Positions 46,701-56,918 are shown, counted from the first letter of the stretch. The stretch: DNA of 64,000 nt from Euphorbia lathyris (GCF_963576675.1 NC_088913.1:76693001-76757000), one strand, 5' to 3'. The notes: generated from the sequence alone by a model not told the origin. Numbers and translations: made by a program.

Positions 46701-46881
46701 AAGGGACCACTCAATGAACATCCCTCATATTGGTTATACTTTCAAAAAGGCACGAAGCCAGCCGGCCCCAATTAGAGCAATCATCGAAGAAGAAGAAGAT
46801 AACGGGGGCGGGGACTGGGTTTTCGCCAATGGGCATGAGCTGCGAAATTGGAGGGCATTTGAATTGCCAACTCTTATGTAA
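43714..46881 (+). CDS. gag-pro: gag-protease with G-patch, copy D (intact, 1055 aa)
   Basis: The only uninterrupted Gag-Pro frame here. Start: ATG 43714 after a 261-bp spacer. Residues 1-35 form a Leu/Glu heptad coiled coil; 40-90 are charged and low complexity; about 115-230 match the retrotransposon Gag core (HIFQESLQGTAMSWYMQLE, FREYAQAWRDKASQ). Two Cys/His clusters follow: CEYHAGSLGH…C near 395 and CLYHEENVDH…C near 495, spaced C-x2-H-x5-H-x4-C, unlike the usual CCHC knuckle. The aspartic protease active site is DNGSS at residue 776, where most families have D-S/T-G; I recall DNGS in Ogre relatives. LLGRPWIHSAGAVPSSLH follows. A G-patch-like stretch (GQGLDK…RQGLGYKP) lies near 942-972. 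The stop overlaps the intron donor. Confidence 0.92.
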   Translation: MAEQLREEMDQLREQLAGIDKLKEQMAVLMRLLKGKNKSGDDAETSGPDSPKGSKNGEDEERPPTKTAYKPKVEEVPDLDEDKAEKEMMNMIEERLRNVEGSYDMVDTRALCLVPDVIVPYKFRIPDFEKFSGLTSPKDHLTMYCQKMSSYISNDKLLMHIFQESLQGTAMSWYMQLEKTSIRKWNDLADAFIRQYRHNMDLAPTREDLRNTEKRKDQTFREYAQAWRDKASQVKPTLTEKEMIGIFLETLHAPFYGALVAHSATRFSDFVITGERIEVAFRSGKLESAFQDKPGIKRIGNNGIKKKEENHMIDFTQEVKTYAPTMPRESYVASVPQGNDFKNQRGGRVFEPIDPIPITYAELFPQLLKSKQIAVSPLGVMSEPYPKWYKPEHKCEYHAGSLGHMIENCMAFKRKVQSLVRAGWLKFNETSRKPDVKTNPLPSHGGGTSTNAIISEDWYEYKTKVDKVYMPMEQVYWAMCQVGLIQERTKNGSCLYHEENVDHVIQKCNRFRDKVQEYMDSGIMAFGQGVTGASPVSMIQGDEVAELVRLVIDWTPKEPEKGEDFVTSFAKIDIQTPHPFPYNSDKAVPWVYGNVVTTQTCNNAQTREEITGVSGMTRSGRCFSSEEIARKRQEEVDRRRKGKAKEGECPMEEELEAPPARSSVDDQDALEFLRIVKQSEYKVIEQLNKIPTRISLLSLILTSESHRVALLKVLNRAYICHEISVESMSNIVGNVVASNYLTFTDDELPSEGTGHTKALHITVKCKEFSVAKVLIDNGSSLNIMPRTTLAKLPVDGSYIRPSRVFVRAFDGTRREVIRDVDLPIQVGPTVFNVVFQVMDIYPAYSMLLGRPWIHSAGAVPSSLHQKIKFIVNDQLIEVFGEEDMLVSQCSSFPFIEEVENAIESAYQVFEVVNAIYTGNGLCSFSPRHSPTALMVAREMIRGQGLDKNLAQYGEDFDIEGNRFRQGLGYKPKPEDRAMIHTLMRERRLASLEGKPIRDHSMNIPHIGYTFKKARSQPAPIRAIIEEEEDNGGGDWVFANGHELRNWRAFELPTLM

Positions 46882-46990
46882 TGAACCTGTGATATGTTCT
46901 TTAAATTATGCCTAAGATTTAAAGAGCTAATGTATGTTTAGGGCGCTGTTTTCAAATAAAGTTCAAAGTAATAAATATGCACTTTCTATC
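46878..46990 (+). other. Intron remnant fused to integrase, copy D
   Basis: Same structure and same breakpoint as copy B (46990/46991), proving a single deletion event before B and D separated. Confidence 0.87.
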
Positions 46991-47492
46991 GTACAAAGAC
47001 TGGCATGAGATGTTACCATTCGCACTCCACAGATATAGAACCACGATGAGGACATCAGTAGGGGCTACACCATATTCTCTTGTTTATGGGATGGAGGCGG
47101 TCGTACCAATAGAAGTGGAAATCCCTTCACCAAGAATAATCTTGGAGTCCAGTATCGAAGAATCAGAGTGGATTCAGAAGAGATACGACCAATTAAACTT
47201 CATTGAAGAAAAGAGATTGGCTGCAATCTGCCACGGGCAACTATACCAGAGGAGGCTCATCAAGTCGTTTGGTAAGAAAATGAGAGCTAGGAGCTTCCAA
47301 GAAGGGGATCTGGTCCTGAAAAAGATCATCCTTAGACATCAAGACCCCCGAGGAAAGTGGGCCCCAAAGTATGAAGGACCTTACGTTGTCAAGAAAGCAT
47401 TCTCCAGAGGAGCACTAATCCTTGTTGACATGGAAGGAGAAGAGATACCGAACCCCATAAACTCAGATGCCGTTAGGAGATATTATGCATAG
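46991..47492 (+). pseudogene. Integrase C-terminal fragment, copy D
   Basis: Homologue of 16580-17081 in copy B, with a few substitutions (for example Pro for Leu after EIPS). No catalytic core. Confidence 0.85.
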
Positions 47493-48075
47493 TTCACGAG
47501 TAACTTGAATATCAAAGTTGTATATCTCTCCTTGAATGAACAAAAGTGACTTGTCGATCTTTTGTTTCTTAGTAACTCATTCCATATATAAATAAAAGTC
47601 CGTACTATATTTCTCCGCCTCCTAAAAAGAAAAAAAATGTCTATCCTCTCACCAATGTGCATATTTATTACATAAAAAAAACACTTTATTAAATTTGACA
47701 TAACAAAGGAAAGAGTAAATAATAAAAAAGGGATAAGAAAGAAGGGGGGGCACATGAGACTGTTACACAACAGGCCCGAGACTCAAGAAAAAGAAGTAGA
47801 AAGAGCACCATATGAGGTCGCCTCATGTCATGCTTAGGACTCAAATGGAGAAAGAAAGAAAAACGAAAGGAAAATACACGTATATGCGGACGATAAAGAA
47901 AAGAAAAAGAAAGGATAACGATGAAAAAATGCTTCCTGCAAGGAAAGTCCCTGAATCAGTTCCAAAGTACAAAAATTGTGCTCTGTCATTGCTACCTTGA
48001 AAGATCATGTGGGTGATGTGGCCAAACGAACAATTCAACTTTCAGAAAAGTGCTAATAGAGGATAAACTAAAAGG

Positions 48076-48076
<1 letters not shown>

Positions 48077-48122
<46 letters not shown>
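48077..48122. repeat. (TA)n microsatellite, copy D
   Basis: About 22 TA units, the longest of the three tracts. Confidence 0.97.
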
Positions 48123-48125
<3 letters not shown>

Positions 48126-48499
48126 AGATGTGTAACGTGATAAATAACTGGAAAGTTCGTACATAGGATCACCACAAAATTTCCATACAATGAAAAAACA
48201 TTTTCTTTAAAGTAGTCGTCCACACGCCATGCATAAGCATCATTATACATTTTCCATTGCATAGCCCTGATGTTCTTACCATAAAGGCTAAAAAAAACTA
48301 AAATAAAATAATAATAAAAAAAAACCTAGAGAATCTTCAGCAGAATTAATCCGGATCGGAGATCAGTAACAGTTAAGCGCTGTCTACATCCAATGCGCAT
48401 TTTTGGCGGGGAGCCGCTCACAAAACTCACACCGGTTGCGGGAAGTCGCTCTAAACACTCAAAGAACAGTTGCAACGAGACGTGGCTATCCTTGCAGGA

Positions 48500-48930
48500 A
48501 GTCACCGCATCTAAGTAGAAGGGTGCAGTCGAAGCGTCTAAGCAGCAAGACGCGTTGACGAAAACATCTTTAAGCAACACCTGACTGTCTAAGCAGTCCG
48601 AATGGCAAGACAAGACAATCACCGCACCTAAGCAGCAGGGTGCAGTCAAAGCGTCTAAGCAGTAGGGCGCAACGACGAAAACATGTTATCAACAAGACGT
48701 GGCTGTCCTAACAGACGGTCACCGCATCTAAGTAGCAGGGTGCAGTCAAAGCTTCTAGGTAGCAGGGCGCATCGACGAAAACGTCTTTAAGTAGCATGTG
48801 GTTGTCTTAGCAGTTCGGCCTCTGAAACTAGACAGTCATTGCATCTAAGTAGCAAGATGCAGTCAAGACGTCTAAGCAGCAGGACGCACCGATGAAAATA
48901 ACTCAAAACAATATGTGGCTATCTTTGCAG
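48500..48930. repeat. 3' UTR tandem repeat, copy D
   Basis: Four diverged 100-117-bp units, homologous to 18087-18510. Confidence 0.9.
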
Positions 48931-49119
48931 TTCGACTAAAAGAACAAGATAGTCACAACACCCATCCAAACCTGAAGAATGGTCGGTCAAAGCCATTCTG
49001 AGACACTTCAAGCACTTCAGACGCACACAGGCAAAAATCAAACAGGAGCAGGGAGACTGCAATCACTCACTTCTAACCCTTTCTAATAATAAACCGGCGA
49101 AAATGTGTATCTCGGTCTA

Positions 49120-49164
49120 CTTTGTATACTCCATTTTCAATGGAGATATACAAAGGGGAGCAAC
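49120..49164 (+). promoter_or_regulatory. Hairpin plus polypurine tract before LTR3
   Basis: Hairpin 49120-49155; polypurine tract aaaggggagcaac at 49152-49164. Confidence 0.8.
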
Positions 49165-52100
49165 TGTAGATACCCATTTTTGTCCGGGTCCTTTTTATTG
49201 TCTTTTTTGTCAATTTACTTAAAATCTGAACAATTCGTAAATTATTCAAAATATGTAATGTTATCTCAAAAATAATTCGCTAGGAAAAATTGTATTATTA
49301 AGGCTAATTTGTCACATTGCAGTATAGGTTGGTATAAATATCGGTTTATATTCCAAGGGCGGCTTAATAGAATTAAAGTACAATTTTAACCTATTATGAA
49401 TTCGACATATGTTCCCGTATTTTGAATAAAATCGAATTTGCTTAAATTTGAGCTATAAATTATTTATTTAGTCGAGTCGTCAATTTATGCTAAATCAGTG
49501 TGACTCGTAAATAGTGAGCCGTAATTAATACCGTGTTGAGCAATTCTTTAAATGCCCTTCATAATCACGGTCCAAACTTGTTTTACCAAATGGCCCGCGA
49601 TTGATATTTTTTCATGATTATTATTCGTGTTCTTTTTATTAGCCGTGTACGTACGTTTAAATTATCTTGTCTCCAAATTTTAATTGTCGAGTTATTATGG
49701 TTAGAGTTGCATTTTCGAACTCTTATTAGCAATTAATTAATTTGGCTAATTGGAGTATGCTAATAAAGACAACAATATGGAAAGAAACTCAAGCTTTATT
49801 AATATATAAATACATAGGTACATTTACATTCTGCTACAAATATCTAATCTGTGATTACATTCTTTTTTGCAGAAAAATTAAAGTCTAACACATATATATA
49901 GCGGACCCGGAGGCCCGCACTTCAATATCGGGAGTTTCTGTACTCCACTTCAAACTTCGAGGCAACTCAAGGCCCTCGAAAAGTAGGGTCAAAGCCCACA
50001 TTCGAACCGAGGTAACCTAATTACATCTGAGGCAACCGAATTAAATCCGAGGCGACCGAATTACATCTGAGGCGACCAAATTACATCCGAGGCAACCAAA
50101 TTTAATCGGGGCTATTGAATTTAACCACGTTAAATTAAAATTCAACCGAAGCAGCAAAGGTCATCCGAGACAAAAAAGTTCAATAGGCGTTCCAAAAAGT
50201 TCAAGGACCAAATGGTAATTTTGGTAAGTCAAGCAAGAGGAGAAGCCTCACAAATTCAAAAAGTGCGGATTCAGCCCATGCTGAGGATGGAAGACTTCAG
50301 AAGCTTCTGATTAGTGAAAAGGTAGGCAAATATCCTTCACACTCCTCAAAGGGTAGGGATGTAATATATGAATTACCCAAAAGATAGTCTGTAAATCCAT
50401 CATGTAAACCCATCATTTTAGTATAAATAGGGGCAAGGTCCCACGACAGAGGGGTGGTGGAGGAAGGAAAAGATCTCTCCTTTTTGTTACTGGATATGGT
50501 AATCTTAGTTACTGTGTCCAGTGATTGAAGAAGAAGAGAGCTTACGAAAACTCAAAGCTGTAATAGGAACACAGACATACATAATCAAAGGTAGTAAAAC
50601 TACCACCTTTACATATCTTATCTTTCAATAACGTATATACCTGCTTTAAAGCTTGTTATTTTGTTTATTTCTTTTTGCTCAGCTCTCATATTCACAAAGT
50701 ATATTGTTCACATGAGGTTAAACAAAATATGAGCTCAGATATAAGCGAATGATAAACTGAAACTGGGTTTCACCAAAAGAAAAAAACATCAAGTTCATAT
50801 TTTCTTAAGACAAAAATGCCTTCCCAAAATCTAACAAAGAGATGGTTACAGTTTTTGCCTAAGAAGAAAAGAATCGACATTTTTACTGGTAAAAAGCTTT
50901 TCCTTTCAAAACAAAAGCGTTTTCATCATGGCCCTCTCTCATTTCTTTTCGTATATGAAAAAAGACAACCAAAAAATACCAAGCATTCATTTTCATCCAG
51001 TAACATAGAACAGGAATGGAGCTGAAATAGCAGCATTAATCCTACGTTTGAGTTCCAGAAACTCAAAAAACCAAAAAAATACCAAGCATTCATTTTCATC
51101 CAGCAACATAGAACATGAATGGGGCTAAAATAGCAAACGTTAATCCTACATTCGAGTTCCAGAAACTCAAGGAACCAAAATACCAACATAGCAAGCATTC
51201 ATTTTCCATCCAATAACACAGAATAGGAGTAGATTAGGAACAGCACATAGCACTCTCAAGTTTGAGTTCTAGAAACTCAAGAAACCAAAGAAGCCCAGCA
51301 CAGCAAGCATTTAGCCCAAAAACACCGAATATGGTTATAAGAGTTCTCAGAACTCATGATAAACCCAGGGAAAAATAGCCAAATCAGGGAAGAAGGGGTA
51401 GAGAGAGAGAGAGGAGACCATAAATCACCTAACTTACCTTGCATGTCGAAATTAGGACTAGATCGGACCTCCTCAGGTCCTCAAATGTTCTCATCGGAGG
51501 TAGAAAAGGGGCGGTCGCCACCGTCGATAGAATCCGTTCGACAGAGCCTCTTAAAGGCTCGAAATGAGACGAGAGGCCATGGGGCTTGGTTGAGAGAGCC
51601 TACGGAAGAGTGAATAAGAGTGAAAACGGTGGGGAAAGAAGTCAGAATCCATGGAGCCGGCGAGAGCATACTGATCATGTTACAGGGATGTGAGAAAAGA
51701 AGAGAAAGCAAGGGGAGGCGTAGATGTGTCTGTCAATTTGAGAAAGAATATGTGTGTAGGGTTTAAGTTTAGGAAAATCATTTTAATTTCTTGCTTTGGG
51801 CTGGCCGAATTCTTTGCCTCACCAAAGGCCCACTTCAATTTTATTTTTCATTTTCTCACATTTTGTTGGTATGATTTGGTATTAATTTTGTAATTAGTTT
51901 GTTATTTCATTTTCATATACGAAAATATAAATGATTAAGCTACTAATTCTAAGATTAGACTCAATATGATTTAGGTACTGATGTAATTTATTTTTGTTAT
52001 GTTGTTATAGATTAACTCCTTAGACTATTTTACTTTCTTTTTATTAATTTGAGTTATTTTCTTATGTTAACTTAGTTTGATTAGTTACCTATTTTAAACT

Positions 52101-53071
52101 AATATTTGTCTCCCATTTTACTCTTGTTTTTATTTTTAGTTTTATTTTTTTTTTTGTTAAATCTGGATTTGTCCGTTACATATATTCTTTTTGTTAATCT
52201 TATGTTTTGATTTAAATAATTCGTTTTTTTTCTCTAATGAAGTATAGTCTAGAGATGATTTCCATGTTTAAGTCAATTTACATGTAATTTTACATATTTT
52301 TGCAACTTTAGGTAATGTTTATCAAGTTAATTCTAAATGGCGCGAAACGTTAGCGTTCAATAATAAACTCGGAATACCTTTTATCAAATTCCGCTATTCT
52401 ATTTATCGTATATGTGATATACGTAAAATACGGTATGAGTTTAATTCGATAAATACGAATACGTGTATGGCATACACTTATTTCCAAAATAAAAAAAAAT
52501 AATCAAGTCGAGAAGTTATCCCGAACCCACAAAGTCAATCAACTTAGCTCAATATGATGTGAAAATGTCTCTTGAACTCAATAATACATTTAAAATACTC
52601 CTGATTAAAATCCATGTTATATTTATCGTATATGTGATATACGTAAAATAAAACGAGATTTTGATTTGATAAATATAATCACGTGTATGTTATATATATG
52701 ATTTCAAACTAAAACAAATCCAAATCCCGATAACCCCAAAACACGAGTATCTGGTTTACATAAAATACTTAAAGCGAAACAAATGGTGGACACCTAATAT
52801 CGTTATAGTATCGATACGTCAGGCGGGGTAGGATGAGATCACGTCTCTTCCCTACACGTAACCGGAAAAACAAACTCGGATCTCTGCAATGACTATCCTT
52901 ATCAAAACCCTAACTATACAGAGTTCGATCCGAATAAGTAGGGTGCCCAATCACGCCCGCACACGTGTTTTAAAGTGTTGATTGGTGGTGACTCGAAACC
53001 TCCAAATATAGAAAGGCATCGAGCCGGCCACGCACCCCGACCTGTGAAAAACCGAAAGCCAGGGTGCGACA
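49165..53071 (+). repeat. LTR3 (3907 bp), right end of the array
   Basis: TGTAG…GCGACA. Contains the same repeats (50009-50108; about 50977-51315), TATA box (50422-50429) and antisense exon-like block. It has a few private changes near the 3' end (for example tcaggcgggg where LTR1/2 have tcgggcgggt). Directly after it comes LINE sequence, which fixes the LTR end at 53071. Confidence 0.95.
50422..50429 (+). promoter_or_regulatory. TATA box of LTR3
   Basis: TATAAATA at the same relative position as in LTR1. If active, transcripts would read out into the LINE and the flanking DNA. Confidence 0.65.
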
Positions 53072-54092
53072 TGATCGCAATAAAATGTCCCTGAGCATTT
53101 CGAATTACCGCCCCAAAACCCATATGGTTGTCGTCGGGATGAACAGCAGCATCAAATTAATTTTCAGCCCCACAGCAGGAGGTATCCAAACATCAGACTG
53201 AGTTAGAGTAACCTTGTTTTCTCCGCTTACTGATATTCCATGTGCCTCCTTCCAAGCAGAAAGAACAGTTGCAGCCGGTTCTCCCATCCTTTCCGGAGCA
53301 ACAAATGATCCGTTCCAGAGCCATTGGTTCCTGCAATACCATAGGTACCATACTAAAGTGGCACACTGACCTGCAATCTCTGCTGATGAATTATTAAGCA
53401 GTTCCGCCCACCATTGTGTAAAATCCATACTCTCCGGGGCCCTAAGATGAGCCAAACTCGAATTATTCCAAGTTGTTGTAACAACGGGACAGCGAAGCAA
53501 AATGTGGGAAATGTCTTCGTTTGAGTTCGAACAGAACGGGCATAGGGGATCAACATCAACACGTCGGTTGAAAAGAGAGACCTTGGTTGGAATAATGTTC
53601 CAGGCAGCCCGCTATAGAAATTTTTTTACCTTAGAGGGACAATTCATTTGCCATAGCTTACCCCATGGAGCCTTACAACCCGCCTCCAGCGGCTTTGGGT
53701 AATCCTCCATTAGAGGGTAGTAAGCTGTTTTGACGCTATAATTGCCTTTCTTCTCCCTCCTCCAGTACCAAAGGTCTTTCTTATCACACGAGGGGAGAGG
53801 GATTTGAAGGATACAATTTCTATCCTCCGGTGAGAAACATTCATTGAGCAAGTCCAATCTCCAATTTCCATTATTGATGAACCGATCCACCGTACAGTTA
53901 GGATTCAATTGATCCGGTGGTAGTTCAGGGATCCCTGAGGCTGATGGAATCCATTTATCTTTCCAAACCCATGTGTCTTTACCATTGCCTATCCTCATGA
54001 AGACTTCTCTGTTAATCAAACGTTGTGATTGTAATATACTCGACCAAATTGCACTCGGGTTTGAACCCAGGACGGCATCCCGGAAAAGAAAT
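53072..54092 (-). pseudogene. LINE (plant L1-type) ORF2 C-terminal fragment
   Basis: Minus-strand translation gives the region after RT of plant L1 LINEs: SSILQSQRLINREVFMRIGNGKDTWVWKDKW, then a zinc-binding segment CPFC…HILLRCP (zf-RVT type), then the start of an RNase H (GFGAVIRNAQGHFIAIM). One frame runs from about 54092 to 53105 with a single TAG where the family has Trp (RAAWN segment); a frameshift near 53120 precedes the RNase H. The LTR array is inserted in the RNase H part, so the rest of that domain should lie beyond the left end of the array. The upstream RT part is missing, as is common in 5'-truncated LINEs. Confidence 0.85.
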
Positions 54093-54185
54093 CATATGGT
54101 TAGTTCCATATAATTTATCAATAGTATGATTCCAGAAAGAAAAAAAAAGAGAGATAGAGAAGAATATACTAGAGAAGAATATACA
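54093..54185. other. AT-rich spacer
   Basis: Purine-rich bases with a repeated agaagaatata motif. Nothing else seen. Confidence 0.5.
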
Positions 54186-54435
54186 TACCAGTTTTATTTT
54201 GTCAATAAAAAGATGGATGCGTCTTTAAAAGATGTAACCAACGTCATCTTTGAAATATGATTACAAATTAAAAATGACAATGATTGCATCTTTTAAAGGT
54301 ACATCTTTCTTTTTCTTTTTTCTTCTTGTTGTTGATCGAATGCCCAGCAATAATTGTAAATTGGAAAGTAAGAGGGTATGAGAATATATACAGAAAGAAA
54401 GAAAGAGTTGCATAAAATTAAAAGGAGAGATAAGG
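54186..54435. repeat. Duplicated non-coding segment, copy 1
   Basis: About 250 bp that recurs in the same orientation at 61980-62270: ccag…tttattttg, a ~100-bp hairpin (54207-54310), then ttgatcgaatgccca, taattgtaaattggaaagt and gttgcata. Copy 2 has an extra ~50 bp. Identity looks high but interrupted by indels. Confidence 0.8.
54207..54310. mobile_element. Small foldback (AAAGATG family), copy 1
   Basis: The two halves are inverted copies: aaaaagatgg…ctttaaaagatgtaacca against tgattgcatcttttaaagg…catcttt. No coding capacity. Related hairpins at 56822-56918 and 62012-62106. Confidence 0.65.
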
Positions 54436-54469
54436 TACCAAAATAGGCATAAGGTTTTTGGGGAAGTAC

Positions 54470-54680
54470 CAATTTAGGCTCAACGTTCAAAATAGCATCA
54501 ATATAGACTTAACGTTTACAACATAATATCAATTTAGGCTTAACGTTTATAATATAACATCAATTTAGGCCACACGTACAAAATAGCACAAATATATGCT
54601 TAACGTTTACAAAATAATACGAATTTAAGCTTAACGTTTACAAAATATATCCAATTTAAGCTAAACGTCACAATTAAATT
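54470..54680. repeat. ~31-bp tandem repeat (aatttaggcttaacgtttac)
   Basis: About seven units of 28-32 bp, each near aatttaggcttaacgtttac followed by an A/T-rich tail. The last four also lie in the left arm of the palindrome 54561-55236. Confidence 0.85.
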
Positions 54681-55236
54681 AACCATATTATATTCTTTTC
54701 CTATTAACTTTATATGTTATCTTTTTATTTAATTCTATTTTCTTATTTATTATAATACAATTAATTAGTATTCTTGCCCATTAAAACCTTATATTTATTT
54801 TTCATCAACCATTCCATGACTCCTAAATTACATGGCTCATGTAATATATGCAAACTAAAAGTAATTGAATATCCACAATCTTTCGAACACTGACATATAT
54901 CAATATTATTTTAACTAGTGTTCAAAATATTGTGGATATTCAATTACTTTTAGTTTACATATATTACATGAGCAATGAAATTTAGTAGTTACGGAATCAT
55001 TGATGAAAAACAAATATAATATCTTAATGGTCAAGAATACTAATAATAAATAAAAATATAGAACTAAATAAAAAATATAACATATAAAGTTAATAGGGAA
55101 AGAATATAATATGATTAATTTAATGATGATGTTTAGCTTAAATTGTATATATTTTGTAAACGTTAAGCCTAAATTCATATTATTTTGTAAACGTTAAGCA
55201 TATATTTGTGATATTTTGTACGTGGAGCCTAAATTG
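54561..55236. mobile_element. 676-bp palindrome (large foldback element)
   Basis: The left arm 54561-54891 and right arm 54917-55236 are inverted copies separated by 25 bp. The ends are caatttaggc…acgtaca and tgtacgtggagcctaaattg; at the centre gtggatattcaattac (right) pairs with gtaattgaatatccac (left). No transposase. The right end abuts the hAT start at 55237, so the element may have been longer before the hAT insertion. Confidence 0.8.
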
Positions 55237-56711
55237 CAGGGCCGGTCCTGAGGCCTGTTTTGTGGGGCGCCTGCCCAGGGTCCAAGAATTTAAGGGGCCC
55301 AAAAAAATATTTTTCACATAGTGTATATATATATATATATATAAAATGAGAGCAGCAGGGGTTTATTAGAAATTTGTCATCCTTTTTTTAGGTTTCTTTC
55401 TTCTACCGTCTGCGCGAGTATCGTCTGTGCTTTCTCTCTATTTTCTTCATCTTTCTTTTCCGACTTCGAGTTGTTTTTCTTAGGCTCTACTCTCCGTTTT
55501 TCTTCCTCCTTCTCTGCTTGTTTGTGTTCTTTTGTCTTAGTGCTATGATTTTGGTTTTTTTATTGGTAAGAAATCTTTTAACCTAACTTTTTTTTATTTT
55601 GAATTTTTATGTTCTTATGCTGCTGTGATTTGGGTCTATTTTTATTGCTACTTGGTAAAAAAATCTCTTAACATACATCAGTTACTAATTTAGGGTTTTT
55701 TTGGTAATTACTAATTTGATAGAAATCAGGTGAACAATTATTTATTTGGGTCCTATATTATGTTAGGTTAATAGCAATTTTATATTTTTAATTGGATTAT
55801 GATATGAATTATCTTCATATTTGCTACAATATCTATTCATTAAATATGAAGATCATACGGTATTAACAATTTCATAGAAATTTTATAATTTTAATAGGAA
55901 TTATAATTTATATTTAGTACCTAGCAGGTTACCATTATCACATCATCCTAAGTTTTTCATATTTCCTAAAATATTTCAATTTAATTCAAATCCTTATATA
56001 TTATAAACTTTACTCTTCATTTAGTTACACACTCTTCATTTACAATTACATGTTATACTATAATTAGAGATTGATTAAAGTGTGCATAATCTAAATGAAG
56101 ATTGATTAAAGTGGGCATAATCTAGGTGTTATAACTCCTTTTATATTTTGATTGATTAAGTGATTATTAACTTTTATTCGTATTTGTTGTTGTTATTGTT
56201 TATAAATTATAATATGCCTCCTAAAATACATTTGTCTGGAAGTGAAAAAAGAAATAGGAGAAAACGATTAGATGCTTTAGTAAAATCGCAGCAATGAGCT
56301 ATTGATAGATTCATAATTAAAAAGAAAGAATATCATGAAAGTCAAAGTAGAGAAGGTGCAACTAATGTGGATCATTTGATTATTTACATATTTTGTTTTG
56401 TGGGTAATTAGAGATGATCTTGAAGGGTTGGAAAAAAGTTAGAAAATGAAGAATCTCATTATAAAGAGAGATCTTTAGTGATTTAGAACAATTTTGATTT
56501 TGTTTAGTATCTTTTGAAGTTGCATTCTTAACTGTTTTGTTCTTTTTCATTGCCTATTAATAAAATCAGACTTAGGTGTAGGGGAGTTCGTTAGGGGGTG
56601 CCAACCTAGTTGGATGTCCGACAACCTCTATTTCATCTAAGTTCTAACCTTCAACTTCTAAGAAAAAAAAATTTAAAATTTATGTATGAAGAGGCCCAAA
56701 TTTATTATCTC
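55237..56711 (+). mobile_element. Decayed hAT transposon
   Basis: The left end CAGGGCCGGTCCTGAGGCC then ggggcgcctgcccagggtcc is typical of a common plant hAT family. Near the right end, aggcccaaattt…cgccccgggcc (56683-56711) looks like the inverted counterpart, but the final bases are replaced by the GAA tract. A short (TA)n lies at 55321-55342. The body keeps only a relic of the transposase N-terminus. No 8-bp target duplication could be matched. Confidence 0.65.
56214..56411 (+). pseudogene. hAT transposase N-terminal relic
   Basis: Starts MPPKIHLSGSEKRNRRKR and continues to a TGA at codon 28, then AIDRFIIKKKE. This pattern (basic N-terminus, SQ, then IDxF) is how plant hAT proteins with a TTF/ZMYM-type zinc finger begin. 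Everything downstream, including the zinc finger, catalytic core and dimerisation region, is missing or unreadable. Confidence 0.5.
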
Positions 56712-56712
56712 G

Positions 56713-56813
56713 CCCCGGGCCAAGAAGAAGAAGAAGAAGAAGAAGAAGAAGAAGAAGAAGAAGAAGAAGAAGAAGAAGAAGAAGAAGAAGAAGAAGAAGA
56801 AGAAGAAGAAGAG
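56713..56813. repeat. (GAA)n microsatellite
   Basis: About 33 uninterrupted GAA/AGA triplets. It gives a poly-Glu open frame that is not a gene. It sits where the right end of the hAT element is expected. Confidence 0.97.
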
Positions 56814-56821
56814 AAAACAAT

Positions 56822-56918
56822 AAAAAGATGTATCGTCAAATGATGCTAATAATCTGATCTGTGCATATATATGTAAATTAGGTTCAGGTTATTAGCATCT
56901 TTTGATGATTCATCTTTT
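56822..56918. mobile_element. Small foldback (AAAGATG family), copy 2
   Basis: aaaaagatgtatcgtcaaat…atgctaataa pairs with ttattagcatc…tgatgattcatctttt across about 35 bp. Same end sequences as the hairpins at 54207 and 62012. Confidence 0.6.

Larger units (their letters stand above)
47493..49164 (+). other. 3' UTR, copy D
   Basis: AT-rich stretch, (TA)n, tandem repeat and PPT as in B, which it resembles more than C. No credible ORF. Confidence 0.85.
1..53071 (+). mobile_element. Tandem array of Tat/Ogre-type LTR retrotransposons
   Basis: Four related internal regions (A 1-9346, B 9351-18749, C 22658-35475, D 39383-49164) alternate with three near-identical LTRs and share them, so C and D have the middle LTR in common. 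A and C are long copies; B and D carry one identical internal deletion. The ORF-b start codons lie at 943, 11155, 24842 and 41566. B to D is 30411 bp. A to C is 23899 bp, which becomes 30411 after adding back a 6472-bp deletion, subtracting 4 filler bases and adding a 44-bp deletion in A. This shows block duplication of a two-element unit. Family assignment rests on ORFs upstream of gag, the protease-RT intron and the dual RNase H. The left end lies outside the window; the right end is at 53071 in a LINE. Confidence 0.93.
35476..53071 (+). mobile_element. Copy D: short-type element, 17.6 kb, intact gag-protease
   Basis: It is bounded by LTR2 and LTR3 and has its PBS and PPT. It lacks RT, both RNase H domains and the integrase core, so it cannot move without help. 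It keeps open ORF-b (628 aa) and gag-protease (1055 aa) frames. Its right LTR ends at 53071 inside a LINE. By analogy with other Ty3/gypsy elements, the target duplication would be about 5 bp and would start with the bases after 53071 (tgatc); the matching left copy is outside the window. Confidence 0.9.

Noticed and set aside
52914..53123. Minus-strand 69-codon ORF as a single gene
   Set aside because: It joins LINE RNase H codons to LTR3 sequence across the insertion point at 53071; a chance fusion.
56610..56843. Poly-glutamate protein gene
   Set aside because: Translation of the (GAA)n tract.
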